A DNA stretch of 33,923 nt, taken from assembly GCA_964512995.1 (NCBI GenBank), contig CAZELM010000042.1:1-33923 (forward strand), in the 5' to 3' direction. Under the pieces are notes generated by a model that saw only the letters and a program-made list of their open reading frames with translations, ran no database searches and was not told where the DNA came from. Below, in pieces: positions 16,015 through 24,464 of this stretch. The position numbers and the translations under genes are program-made. Each line of letters begins with the position of its first letter. The first letter of the stretch is position 1. The stretch is from CAZELM01 sp964512995 (lineage in GTDB: Bacteria > CSSED10-310).

Positions 16015-18351
16015 TCAGGTTTTCGCCAGTAATGCACGAGCTTCTTTCCCGGCAAGACTTCGTTTATAGGGTTTTTCATTGGCTAATGTATTCAGCCATG
16101 TTCTGGAAGAGGGATGGTGGATGTCTGAGAGTGCCTGAACAGAGGCTTTTTTTATGGCTGGCATCCAGTTGGGAGTTATCAATCCTTCTTTCATCGCTGC
16201 TACCTCTGCAATGAAGGAGACAATCTCATCAACAGGGGCATCCGGAGCGTTTCCCAGTTCAGACAAGATTTTTAAAATCTGAATCCGCTCATTGATCTCA
16301 TTTTCTGTGTTGACCATGCTCAACCGCTGATACAGCTCTTTCAGACTTCGAACCGCAGCAGTCAGTTTTAAAGTTGATATGATTTTATATGTTTGTTGCC
16401 GGATCATTGGATTGCCATCACGCAACGCCATAAAAATGATCTTCAGGAGAGGATGAATGGGATTCTGTTTCAAAACAGCCGACACATCAGCGATTCGATT
16501 ATGGAGTGCTGTGATAATCGCCAGCCTGACATGATAATCCGGATCTTTGAGTGGCGTTCGAAGGATGTCTGTCTGATTGAGTGAGATGGTTTCTCCGAGT
16601 ACGGTTGCCAGATTTCGTCTCAGATACCAATTTTGGTTATCCAGACCCCGTAAACAGATCCACGAAACAAAAGGGCCAAATTCTGAGAGACTCTTAATGG
16701 TTCTGAAACGCACCTCACGATCATTGTCCACCAGATTTCGATACATATCCTGGAAATAGCTGGTCTCTGCAAATGACTTCCAGGATGCATTCAACATGTT
16801 CTGAATCTGACGGTTTTCAAATCGTTCGGGATTCAGTTTCCCCTGACTTAATGGAGCGATCTGCTTTTTAAACTCGTCAGGGCTGCAGAGAAGAAGGGAA
16901 TATGCTGCTTCCCGCCAGATTCCAAACAGAAATTCAAGGCACTTGAGTGATTGGCTTTTTATGTCGATTTTCCCCACGATATAATCGATTACAGTGCAAT
17001 GGTCGATACACGGACAGGTATTACAATTCTTACCGACCATCTGATGCAGCCGAGATCCGAGACGTTCGATCACCAGATCAGACTGGGCATCCAATATTTT
17101 CTGTATGATTTTAAACGTGAGATGATAACAGCCTTCATCGTGATTATCGCATGCGTTGATCAGCCGGTTTTCAAAAATGGATGTGATCGTGGAACTTGGG
17201 TTTTCGAGTGCGATATATGCATCCATCGTCGCATCGATCACACTGAGCATAAACGCACGATCTCTGAGGCGTTCCATCGCACTGAACAGCTTTTCGTTGA
17301 TGGTCGGATAGATCAGGGTCTGAGGCATGAAGTGAAGCAGATCCGTCATGAACTCAGTATTTTTTCCATCGCCCGTGAGATTCTTTTCGATGAGATTTTC
17401 ATCGAAAAAGATACACTTTTCCAGGAATTCTCGTTTCTGCTCCAATTCTTCACTCTGGTTTTTCAGAAATTGATTCAGCAATTTTATTTTATCTGTGTTA
17501 TTCGCATTGGATAACTCCGAAAGAAACGTCTCCACTCGCGTTCCTTTAATGGAAATGGGCATCTTGCTGATCGTTGGGAGCAGTTCGTTCAAGACATTGA
17601 CGACTCGGATATTGTCCGATTCAAGTGCATCTTTCCCGAATATTTTAATAATGGAATCTCCGAGCAGGTGAAACCATTTTTCGCCCTGGGAGGAAAGCAG
17701 ATCCCGATGATTGATCGGATAGTTCGCTCCTTCCTCCTTGCGGATGAATTCCAGCATCTGGTGTCCTGCTGATCGGGCTGTTTTGATGAACTCCAGATAG
17801 AGACTCTCCTGGAGTTCGGAATTGATGCTTGTCATGAAGATTCCATTGAAAAAATGATCCAATAAGATGGATTCTTCCGGAATATTCGATTCATTGTCAT
17901 TATTCATCGTCACCTGGATGGCTGTGATATCTTCCGATTCCAGAAATTGAGAGACGTTCAGTTCGATGACATCGTTTACGGAAGGAGCTTTCAGTCCGAT
18001 AGCAAGCGCCAGGATGTCCTCTTCGGTTATGGATTGCATGAGTGTCACGGTGGCAAGATTCTTATCCGAGAATAACGTCTGAATTCTTGAAAAAATCGGC
18101 TTCGTTGTATAGATCGGATCGGCTATTCGGAAAATATCAAAAATCAGGCCATCATTATCCAGCGTAATAACATAGTCTGGATTCGATCCGATCAGCGTTT
18201 GAGCTGAAAGAGTACACCGGTGAAGATAATCCATGGTGATGGCGTGTGTTTCAGTATACATTTCGAGCGATTTCACGAGGTTAAACAAATCGGAGCAAAA
18301 TTGGTGGATCTGTTCAAATTTGCTTTCGTTTTGTTTCAGTATAAGTTCCAT
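16015..18351 (-). CDS. HEAT-repeat protein with cysteine cluster
   Basis: This 778-residue protein has no signal peptide and no membrane segment, so it is probably cytoplasmic. The N-terminal 40 residues (FCSDLFNLVKSLEMYTETHA) form a helix typical of large helical scaffold proteins. From about residue 530 there are HEAT-type repeats, such as VRFRTIKSLSEFGPFVS, LRRNLATVLGE and HVRLAIITALHNR, each with the helix-turn-helix spacing. At about residue 440 is CNTCPCIDHC, a Cys cluster that may bind zinc or an iron-sulfur cluster. GGGAGG lies nine nt before the ATG. The downstream side is the repeat array and the upstream neighbour is divergent, so it is transcribed alone. No function is known to me; a scaffold or regulatory role is inferred. 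Confidence 0.8.
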   Translation of the reverse strand: MELILKQNESKFEQIHQFCSDLFNLVKSLEMYTETHAITMDYLHRCTLSAQTLIGSNPDYVITLDNDGLIFDIFRIADPIYTTKPIFSRIQTLFSDKNLATVTLMQSITEEDILALAIGLKAPSVNDVIELNVSQFLESEDITAIQVTMNNDNESNIPEESILLDHFFNGIFMTSINSELQESLYLEFIKTARSAGHQMLEFIRKEEGANYPINHRDLLSSQGEKWFHLLGDSIIKIFGKDALESDNIRVVNVLNELLPTISKMPISIKGTRVETFLSELSNANNTDKIKLLNQFLKNQSEELEQKREFLEKCIFFDENLIEKNLTGDGKNTEFMTDLLHFMPQTLIYPTINEKLFSAMERLRDRAFMLSVIDATMDAYIALENPSSTITSIFENRLINACDNHDEGCYHLTFKIIQKILDAQSDLVIERLGSRLHQMVGKNCNTCPCIDHCTVIDYIVGKIDIKSQSLKCLEFLFGIWREAAYSLLLCSPDEFKKQIAPLSQGKLNPERFENRQIQNMLNASWKSFAETSYFQDMYRNLVDNDREVRFRTIKSLSEFGPFVSWICLRGLDNQNWYLRRNLATVLGETISLNQTDILRTPLKDPDYHVRLAIITALHNRIADVSAVLKQNPIHPLLKIIFMALRDGNPMIRQQTYKIISTLKLTAAVRSLKELYQRLSMVNTENEINERIQILKILSELGNAPDAPVDEIVSFIAEVAAMKEGLITPNWMPAIKKASVQALSDIHHPSSRTWLNTLANEKPYKRSLAGKEARALLAKT

Positions 18352-18486
18352 CTCCGTTGCCCTCCCGTCGGATCAAGATGTTCTCACGAAATAGGCTCTC
18401 ATTATCAGACGTAATTGCTTGTGATTAGATGTGAGATAAAATACAGATTCTATTGTCTCTTGAGAGATTATTAGCGAAAAATTTGT

Positions 18487-18513
18487 TTGAAGTCAATGAA
18501 CAGATCTTATAAA
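18487..18513 (+). promoter_or_regulatory. Possible promoter in divergent 18352-18548 interval
   Basis: TTGAAG (18487-18492) and TATAAA (18508-18513) are 15 nt apart, shorter than the usual 17. They point toward the DUF1848 gene and lie in an AT-rich stretch. The spacing is poor and the call is tentative. Confidence 0.22.
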
Positions 18514-18548
18514 AAATATGAACTCCCATTTTTGAATGAGGCGTTGGC

Positions 18549-19448
18549 ATGATCATCAGTGTCAGCAGACGAACCGATATTCCGGCTTACTTTTCACATT
18601 GGTTTTACAATCGGATGGATGAAGGATTTGTGCTCGTTCGAAATCCCTGGAATCGCCATTCCGTGACGAAGGTCAATCTGGCTCCGGATAAGGTCACATG
18701 TTTTGTGTTCTGGACAAAGAATCCGGAACCGTTTATCAGACATCTGGATCTTATCATGAATTACCCGTTTTACTTTCAGTTTACAGTCACTCCCTATAAT
18801 CAGAATATCGAAGTAAAGGTTCCTCCCAAACATCACATCATCAGAATTTTCGCAGAATTGTCGGAGATGATCAGCCCGGAGCGTATTATCTGGCGATACG
18901 ATCCTGTCATTTTTACGGAAACCGGAATGGACGTCATGTTTCATGTTCAGGCTTTCAGAACACTCGCCGAGCAATTATCGCCATTTACGCGGAAATGCAT
19001 CATAAGCTTTTTCAATCAGTATCGATGGATGACGAAAACCAATACCGCATTGGGTATCAGGAATATTCATCCGGAAGAAATGTTCATGTTAGTCAGGGAG
19101 TTTTCCAGAATCAGCCGGGAATGTCATATGTCCATTGAAACGTGTTCAGAAGCGATGGATTTTGATGAATTTGGAATTGAACATGGAAAATGTATCGATG
19201 ACCGCCTGATATCGAAATTATCGGGGAAACGCATCGATAATATAAAAGACCCGAACCAGCGTGGGGCGTGTGGATGTATCCGAAGCGTGGATATCGGCGC
19301 CTACTCGACCTGCCTTCATGGCTGCCGATATTGTTACGCATCAAGATACCCTTCCACAGGGAAAAAAATGATCGAAAAGCATGATCCGTTATCGCCTTTT
19401 CTGATCGGTAATGTGGAGCCACAGGACAGAATAACAGAAAGGTCATGA
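18549..19448 (+). CDS. DUF1848 protein with C-terminal CX3CX2C cluster
   Basis: The 299-residue protein opens with MIISVSRRTDIPAYFSHW, and goes on with RNPWNRHSVTKVNL and VFWTKNPEPF, the hallmarks of DUF1848. Near the C-terminus GACGCIRSVDIG is followed by CLHGCRYCYA. The spacing C-x3-C-x2-C is that of radical SAM iron-sulfur sites. In radical SAM enzymes it normally sits near the N-terminus of the barrel; here it is at about residues 257-264. DUF1848 members have no firmly assigned reaction as far as I know. GAGG lies seven nt before the ATG. It precedes the SPFH pair by 144 nt, so a shared operon is possible. Confidence 0.9.
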   Translation: MIISVSRRTDIPAYFSHWFYNRMDEGFVLVRNPWNRHSVTKVNLAPDKVTCFVFWTKNPEPFIRHLDLIMNYPFYFQFTVTPYNQNIEVKVPPKHHIIRIFAELSEMISPERIIWRYDPVIFTETGMDVMFHVQAFRTLAEQLSPFTRKCIISFFNQYRWMTKTNTALGIRNIHPEEMFMLVREFSRISRECHMSIETCSEAMDFDEFGIEHGKCIDDRLISKLSGKRIDNIKDPNQRGACGCIRSVDIGAYSTCLHGCRYCYASRYPSTGKKMIEKHDPLSPFLIGNVEPQDRITERS

Positions 19449-19592
19449 CCAGCGGATTCTGGATTTGATTTTTTACATCCGCTCCAAGGTGACTTCAGCA
19501 TCCATATGGAGTAAAATTTCAAAGGAGCCATGAATTGCAGATCGTTCATCCCGGATGGATCTTGTGACAGGAATACATGGATGGGAGGCAAT

Positions 19593-20684
19593 ATGCAGGA
19601 ACCGAAGGACATTTTGGAGGGTATCCCGTTTCAGATACCCAAACGGAAAAAGACATTATTGGGTGGCCATCACCTGGTTTATCTGCTGGCATTTTTACTG
19701 GGTATTGTTATTGTTTACAATGCACTGTTCGTCTATGTCCAGCCGGGCCAAGTTGCTCTGAAAGAAGTGAAGATCGGTATCAAACGGGGAATCCACTCTA
19801 CTGTTTATGGACCGGGCTTGTTGTTCCGTAAACCATTTGGCATGGATATCATCCATTTATTCCCACAAACCGTTCTGGTATTCGAGATGACGAACTTTCC
19901 GGATATATCGGAGAAAGTCCGAAATGACCTGTATCGGTTTGAAAAGGCAGCTCACATCCAGACGTCCGATGGATTTTATGTCGATGTCGATTGCACCATC
20001 ATTTATAAAATTGCCGATCCTTATAAAGTCATAACGACGATCGGTCCTGGATTATTGTATGAAGATAATGGAATCATGCCCAAGGCAGAACCGGTTTTAA
20101 AACAATCACTCGGCCAGTTGACAACCGAGGAGTTCTACAATTCACCTCTTCGATATGAAAAGACATTGATCGCCAAGGAGATGCTGAATGACCAACTGAA
20201 TTCCAAAGGATTGATTGTCGAACACATTCTGGTCCGGTATTTTCAATATTCAGATGAAATTCAGAAGAATATCGAGGAGAAAAAGCTGAAAGATCAGCTC
20301 GTTTTTAAAAATCAGGCGGAGGCCAAAGCCGCTCGGGAGGAGGCCAACCTGAAGCGCATTATCCAGGAAGGTGACGCCACTGTTAAAGTCAAACTCCAGG
20401 AAGGTCATGCCTATGTTACAGAGCAAAATGCGGAGCGGGATCTGTATGTCAGAAGCCGCCATGCCGAGGCGGATCTTCTGGTGAAACTCGCTGAAGCAAA
20501 AAAGACCGAGCTGAAAAACAATGCACTGCAGACAATCGGATCAGATCGCATGGTCGGCCTGAAGATGGCAGAAGTGTTAAAAGGTCTGGAAACCGTGGTA
20601 CTTCCATCCGATGGACAATTGGGTTTCAACCCATTGGATGTGAAGAAAAGCCTTCAGCTCTTCGATGTGAAAGAACGTGAATAG
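19593..20684 (+). CDS. SPFH/band-7 protein with N-terminal membrane helix
   Basis: The 363-residue product has a helix at about 28-48 (VYLLAFLLGIVIVYNALFVYV), then VQPGQVALKEV, the opening of an SPFH/prohibitin domain. The motif TTEEFYNSPLRYEK recurs in the downstream partner as RTEEFYNSEKRDEK, so they are paralogs. Residues about 225-330 form a long charged helix (EEKKLKDQLVFKNQAEAKAA). The pair resembles HflK/HflC, which form a membrane-anchored cage that controls FtsH, but no FtsH is in the window. I chose ATG 19593 (GGGAGG five nt upstream) rather than 19530. The next gene starts 10 nt after the stop, so they are co-transcribed. Confidence 0.88.
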   Translation: MQEPKDILEGIPFQIPKRKKTLLGGHHLVYLLAFLLGIVIVYNALFVYVQPGQVALKEVKIGIKRGIHSTVYGPGLLFRKPFGMDIIHLFPQTVLVFEMTNFPDISEKVRNDLYRFEKAAHIQTSDGFYVDVDCTIIYKIADPYKVITTIGPGLLYEDNGIMPKAEPVLKQSLGQLTTEEFYNSPLRYEKTLIAKEMLNDQLNSKGLIVEHILVRYFQYSDEIQKNIEEKKLKDQLVFKNQAEAKAAREEANLKRIIQEGDATVKVKLQEGHAYVTEQNAERDLYVRSRHAEADLLVKLAEAKKTELKNNALQTIGSDRMVGLKMAEVLKGLETVVLPSDGQLGFNPLDVKKSLQLFDVKERE

Positions 20685-20694
20685 AGAGGACTTC

Positions 20695-21720
20695 ATGAAA
20701 ACACAGCTCATAAAACTCATCATGTTTATCTTCATCACAAGCCATTTATCCGGATGTATGATCGTCTCAACAGGACCCACGGAAGTGGGAGTCCGAACAA
20801 AAAAGCTTGGACCTGGCCAAGGCGTTGAAACACGGATTTATCCTCAGGGTTCCACGTATTTTTTCCTTCCATTAATTAATGACTTCAATACATTTGATAC
20901 CAAATTGGTTAATCTGGAAATGACTTTCGATCCGGAACGGGGCGATCGGAGAAGCAGGGATGACCTGTTGTTCAAAACAATTGATGGAAACGATATATCA
21001 TTGGATGTCATCATCAGTTATCGGATCGACCCTTCCAAAGCGCCTTATATTCTTCAGCATGTGGCCGACTCGGATCGCACATTGAAAAATATGATCATGA
21101 GAACAATCGCACGCAGCCGGCCACGGGATATTTTCGGGGAACTGCGAACCGAGGAGTTCTACAATTCCGAGAAGCGTGACGAAAAGGCTCAACAAGCCCT
21201 GGAAATTCTGAATGAAATGCTTTCTCCATACGGTATCATTGTTGAGAAGGTCCTCACACGGGATTATCGATTCAATCCCGCTTATCAGAAAGCCATCGAA
21301 GATAAAAAAATCGCTGACCAGATGACGGAAAAAAACAAATCCTCAGCCAAAGCTGCCAGTGAAGAATATCTGAAAAAGCTGGAGGAAGCCAAAGGCGATG
21401 TTGCCCAGATGAAAGCCGAAGTGGATGGCATCTTTCGACAAGCCAAAATCGAAGCAGATGCATATTACGAACAGCAATTGCGGATCGCGAAGGCGATCGA
21501 AACGGAAGGTGAAGCTGATGCCAAGGGTATTGAGGAGATGAACAAAGCGCTTGCCGGTTCCGGAGGAGAAGTGATGGTAAAACTCCAGATAGCCGAAGCG
21601 CTTGCTAATAAAAAGATTATTTTGTTACCGACTTCCGGCGGAGGGATCGATCTGCGCACTCTGGATCTCAACACCTTGATCGGAGTGTCCGGAATCAAGC
21701 ATTTGTCCGATGGACAATGA
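20695..21720 (+). CDS. SPFH-domain lipoprotein
   Basis: The 341-residue product starts MKTQLIKLIMFIFI and has a lipobox, HLSGC, with Cys21 as the likely acylated residue. A lipid anchor in place of a helix is unusual for an SPFH protein. The SPFH domain follows from TEVGVRTKKLGPG. A charged helix (about 195-280) is rich in Lys, Glu and Ala. The C-terminus MVKLQIAEALANKKIILLP parallels the partner's MVGLKMAEVLKGLETVVLP. AGAGAGGA before the ATG supports the start; a GTG at 20677 overlapping the previous gene is less likely. The residue after Cys is Met, not Asp, so outer-membrane sorting is possible, by inference from Lol rules. Confidence 0.88.
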   Translation: MKTQLIKLIMFIFITSHLSGCMIVSTGPTEVGVRTKKLGPGQGVETRIYPQGSTYFFLPLINDFNTFDTKLVNLEMTFDPERGDRRSRDDLLFKTIDGNDISLDVIISYRIDPSKAPYILQHVADSDRTLKNMIMRTIARSRPRDIFGELRTEEFYNSEKRDEKAQQALEILNEMLSPYGIIVEKVLTRDYRFNPAYQKAIEDKKIADQMTEKNKSSAKAASEEYLKKLEEAKGDVAQMKAEVDGIFRQAKIEADAYYEQQLRIAKAIETEGEADAKGIEEMNKALAGSGGEVMVKLQIAEALANKKIILLPTSGGGIDLRTLDLNTLIGVSGIKHLSDGQ

Positions 21721-21821
21721 ACGATACTCTGACCGGTTTTGGTTTTTCTGGAGAGATTCGGGCAGAATGGAATATTCGCTGCTTATCATCATGACTGGAA
21801 GAAGGACCGGAATCATTTTTT

Positions 21822-21846
21822 TATAAAGTGATTACTTTTATATATT
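21822..21846 (+). promoter_or_regulatory. AT-rich dyad and possible -10 before 21865 gene
   Basis: AAAGT-GATT-ACTTT (21825-21838) is a perfect 5-bp dyad inside an AT-rich patch, followed by TATATT (21841-21846). The dyad could be an operator, and TATATT a -10 box, but it is only about 18 nt from the start codon and no good -35 is seen. Confidence 0.22.
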
Positions 21847-21864
21847 AGAAAATGGGGGAGATAT

Positions 21865-23166
21865 ATGCCAGATACGGATACAGTCGTTGTCGTCGGTTCA
21901 GGGCCAGCAGGTCTCGGTTTTGCCAACCATATTCAGAAAGACTTCATATTATTCGAAGCCGAAGACCAACCGGGCGGATTGATGAGATCCAAATCTATCA
22001 ATGGATATATTTTTGATTGGGCCGGCCACATTTTTTTCACGAACATTCCACGGATCAGAAGCTGGGTGGAAACCCTTCTGAATGAAAATTTACATTGGCA
22101 GGACAGAGAATCATGGGTTTTCTCAAAATCCGTCTATACCCGATACCCTTTCCAGGCCAATACATTTGGATTACCTATTCCCATTGTCAAAGAATGCTTG
22201 ATGGGACTCATCGAAGCGACGTACCGGATCCGTTCCATGGAACCCGCTCATTTCCAGGAATGGATCCTGGAAACCTACGGTCAAGGCATCGCAGATCATT
22301 TCATGCTGCCGTATAACGAAAAATTATGGGCTCGGGATATTTCCACCATGGACCATCACTGGCTCTCCGGTCGCGTGCCTCGACCGGGACTGTCAGAATT
22401 CATTGATGGTGCTCTTGGACCCGGCCGGAAGGATATGGGACCGAATGCACGTTTTGGGTATCCATTGCACGGAGGCACCAAATCTCTGGTGGATAAACTG
22501 ACGGCTTCACTCGGAGATAAACTCAAGCTCAACATGCCCATTGTTTCCATTGATCCGGTCAGAAAATGCGTCACGACCGGAGATGGTTCTGTTGTTTCTT
22601 ATAAATCGTTGATCCTGACGAATCCACTCCCTCAGATCATCGCCATGACGAACAATATCCCGGAATCGATCCAGGACACTACCAGAGATCTGGAATACAT
22701 CTCTGTTCTGTGTGTCAATGTCGGTGTACACCGACCTAATATCACTCCTAAACATTGGATCTACTTTCCGGAACCAGAATTTCTGTTTCATCGGATATTC
22801 GTTCAAGGTAACGCATCCCCCCACGTCTGTCCCAACGATTGTTTCTCATATACCGCTGAAATTACATATAATTCCAAAAAGAAAGTGAATCAGACAACTG
22901 CCGGAGAACAGACAATCCAGGGATTAGCCGCAGCCGGTCTGCTTCGCTCCGATGATCCAATCGATGTGATTGATCTGATCGATATCCCGGTCGGATATGT
23001 AGTACCAACGCATGATCGTAAAAAAATCGTCAGCCGAATCCGGGAATGGTATGGCCGCCATGATATCCATCTTCTGGGGCGATTTGCCGAATGGGAATAT
23101 TACAATATGGATCATGCCCTCGATGCCGGCTGGCAACTGGCAGATGAACTCAGCGGTACAATATGA
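21865..23166 (+). CDS. UGM/protoporphyrinogen-oxidase-like FAD enzyme
   Basis: The 433-residue protein has a Rossmann dinucleotide site VVVVGSGPAGLGFA with Gly11, Gly13 and Gly16, then an acidic strand end (ILFEAEDQPGGLM) that contacts FAD ribose. Later motifs are DWAGHIFFT, TRYPFQANTFGLP and LPYNEKLWA. Together they resemble UDP-galactopyranose mutase-like flavoproteins that occur in polysaccharide loci. Strong similarity to true Glf cannot be claimed. GGGGGAG lies about five nt before the ATG. Its stop overlaps the start of the glycosyltransferase by ATGA, indicating one operon. Substrate unknown; a sugar-nucleotide or polyprenyl sugar isomerase is plausible. Confidence 0.85.
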   Translation: MPDTDTVVVVGSGPAGLGFANHIQKDFILFEAEDQPGGLMRSKSINGYIFDWAGHIFFTNIPRIRSWVETLLNENLHWQDRESWVFSKSVYTRYPFQANTFGLPIPIVKECLMGLIEATYRIRSMEPAHFQEWILETYGQGIADHFMLPYNEKLWARDISTMDHHWLSGRVPRPGLSEFIDGALGPGRKDMGPNARFGYPLHGGTKSLVDKLTASLGDKLKLNMPIVSIDPVRKCVTTGDGSVVSYKSLILTNPLPQIIAMTNNIPESIQDTTRDLEYISVLCVNVGVHRPNITPKHWIYFPEPEFLFHRIFVQGNASPHVCPNDCFSYTAEITYNSKKKVNQTTAGEQTIQGLAAAGLLRSDDPIDVIDLIDIPVGYVVPTHDRKKIVSRIREWYGRHDIHLLGRFAEWEYYNMDHALDAGWQLADELSGTI

Positions 23167-24464
23167 ATCGATTTGACAGAAGCCTGAAATTCGGAACATT
23201 ATCCCTTATCTATCTGGCGAAAGGCATCGGATCAGCCTGGGATCTGAAACGGCGGCCACCGCGATCTCCGGATGATGGAGATCTATGCTTCGTCTCCTAT
23301 TCGATCATTCCGTGGAGCGGCGTCTGGCAACGACCCCAGCATTTTGCTCAGCGCTTATCGTTCGATTTCCCGTTGCTGTATGTCGATCCAGTCGGATTTC
23401 AGCATCTGCTCGCCGCAAATGAAATCCCCAAAATTCTCACGCCCGTCAATCAGCATCTCACGGTCTATCGTCCGATAGTATTACCCGGAGGCAAGACAAC
23501 TCCCATCATCACAACGTTGAACGATGCCATGATTCTGAAGGAACTGACACGAAAACTCCAGCGGATGAATTATGACCGGCCGATTCTGATAACGAATACA
23601 CCACTCGCCGATCGCATCGCACAGGACTATCCATGGCGAGCAGTCGTTTATGATGTGATCGATGACTTTGTCAAAGCATCCTGGGCGCCACCAGATGCCG
23701 AAGAACGCGAGCAACGGTTGTTCCAGCGTGCGGATACCGTATTTACCGGTACCTTTAGTCTCTGGGAGAAGAAAAAAGCATTCCATTCTCAGATCGAATT
23801 CATTCCATGCGGAGTGGAAATCGATCATTTTTTGCGAGCCAATGACCCGATGCTCTCGATTCCGGATGATATTGCCGATATTCCTCATCCCATCGCCGGA
23901 TATTTTGGAGCGCTCAATGAACGTGTCGATGCCAAACTGCTGGTTCATCTCGCGACATCATATCCCGAGTTGAACATCCTGTTGATCGGTCCGGTTTTTG
24001 CTGATTTTGGATTGAGTGATTTCAGAGAGAAGTGGGCGTCGGTTTTACCGGGTCCGTGGAGTCCCGGATTCGGACTGACATCAAAGCCCGACAACATTCA
24101 TATCATCGGGATTCGATCCTATGACCAGCTTCCAGCGTATCTCAAAGCGTTTGATGTCTGCCTGTTACCATACATACTGAATGATGTGACCCGGGATATT
24201 CACCCCGTGAAGATTCTGGAATATCTGGCAGCGGGACGACCTGTCGTATCGACACCATTGCCCGATGTCATACGATTCTATCCGGATGTTGTGGCGATTG
24301 CGGAGACGCCGGATTCGTTCACGGAATGTGTCCGAAAATCATTAGTGGAGGAGGATCCAATGCGGAAAAACGCCAGGATCGAGTATGCCAGACCGCGGAC
24401 ATGGGAGAATATGGCGAGCCGGATGCTGGATAAGATTAAGGCAATTTCTGGCATTACGGATTGA
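23163..24464 (+). CDS. GT-B glycosyltransferase (GT4-like)
   Basis: The 433-residue protein has WQRPQHFAQRL near residue 60, a segment typical of a GT4-like subset of enzymes. The C-terminal Rossmann half shows VCLLPYILNDVTRDIHPVKI followed by LEYLAAGRPVVSTPLPDV, where Glu and the following loop bind the sugar nucleotide. There is no signal peptide; the enzyme acts at the cytoplasmic face. It is coupled to the flavoprotein gene by a 4-nt overlap. Its last 11 nt overlap the 3' end of the convergent O-antigen-ligase gene. The donor sugar cannot be assigned. Confidence 0.9.
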   Translation: MNRFDRSLKFGTLSLIYLAKGIGSAWDLKRRPPRSPDDGDLCFVSYSIIPWSGVWQRPQHFAQRLSFDFPLLYVDPVGFQHLLAANEIPKILTPVNQHLTVYRPIVLPGGKTTPIITTLNDAMILKELTRKLQRMNYDRPILITNTPLADRIAQDYPWRAVVYDVIDDFVKASWAPPDAEEREQRLFQRADTVFTGTFSLWEKKKAFHSQIEFIPCGVEIDHFLRANDPMLSIPDDIADIPHPIAGYFGALNERVDAKLLVHLATSYPELNILLIGPVFADFGLSDFREKWASVLPGPWSPGFGLTSKPDNIHIIGIRSYDQLPAYLKAFDVCLLPYILNDVTRDIHPVKILEYLAAGRPVVSTPLPDVIRFYPDVVAIAETPDSFTECVRKSLVEEDPMRKNARIEYARPRTWENMASRMLDKIKAISGITD

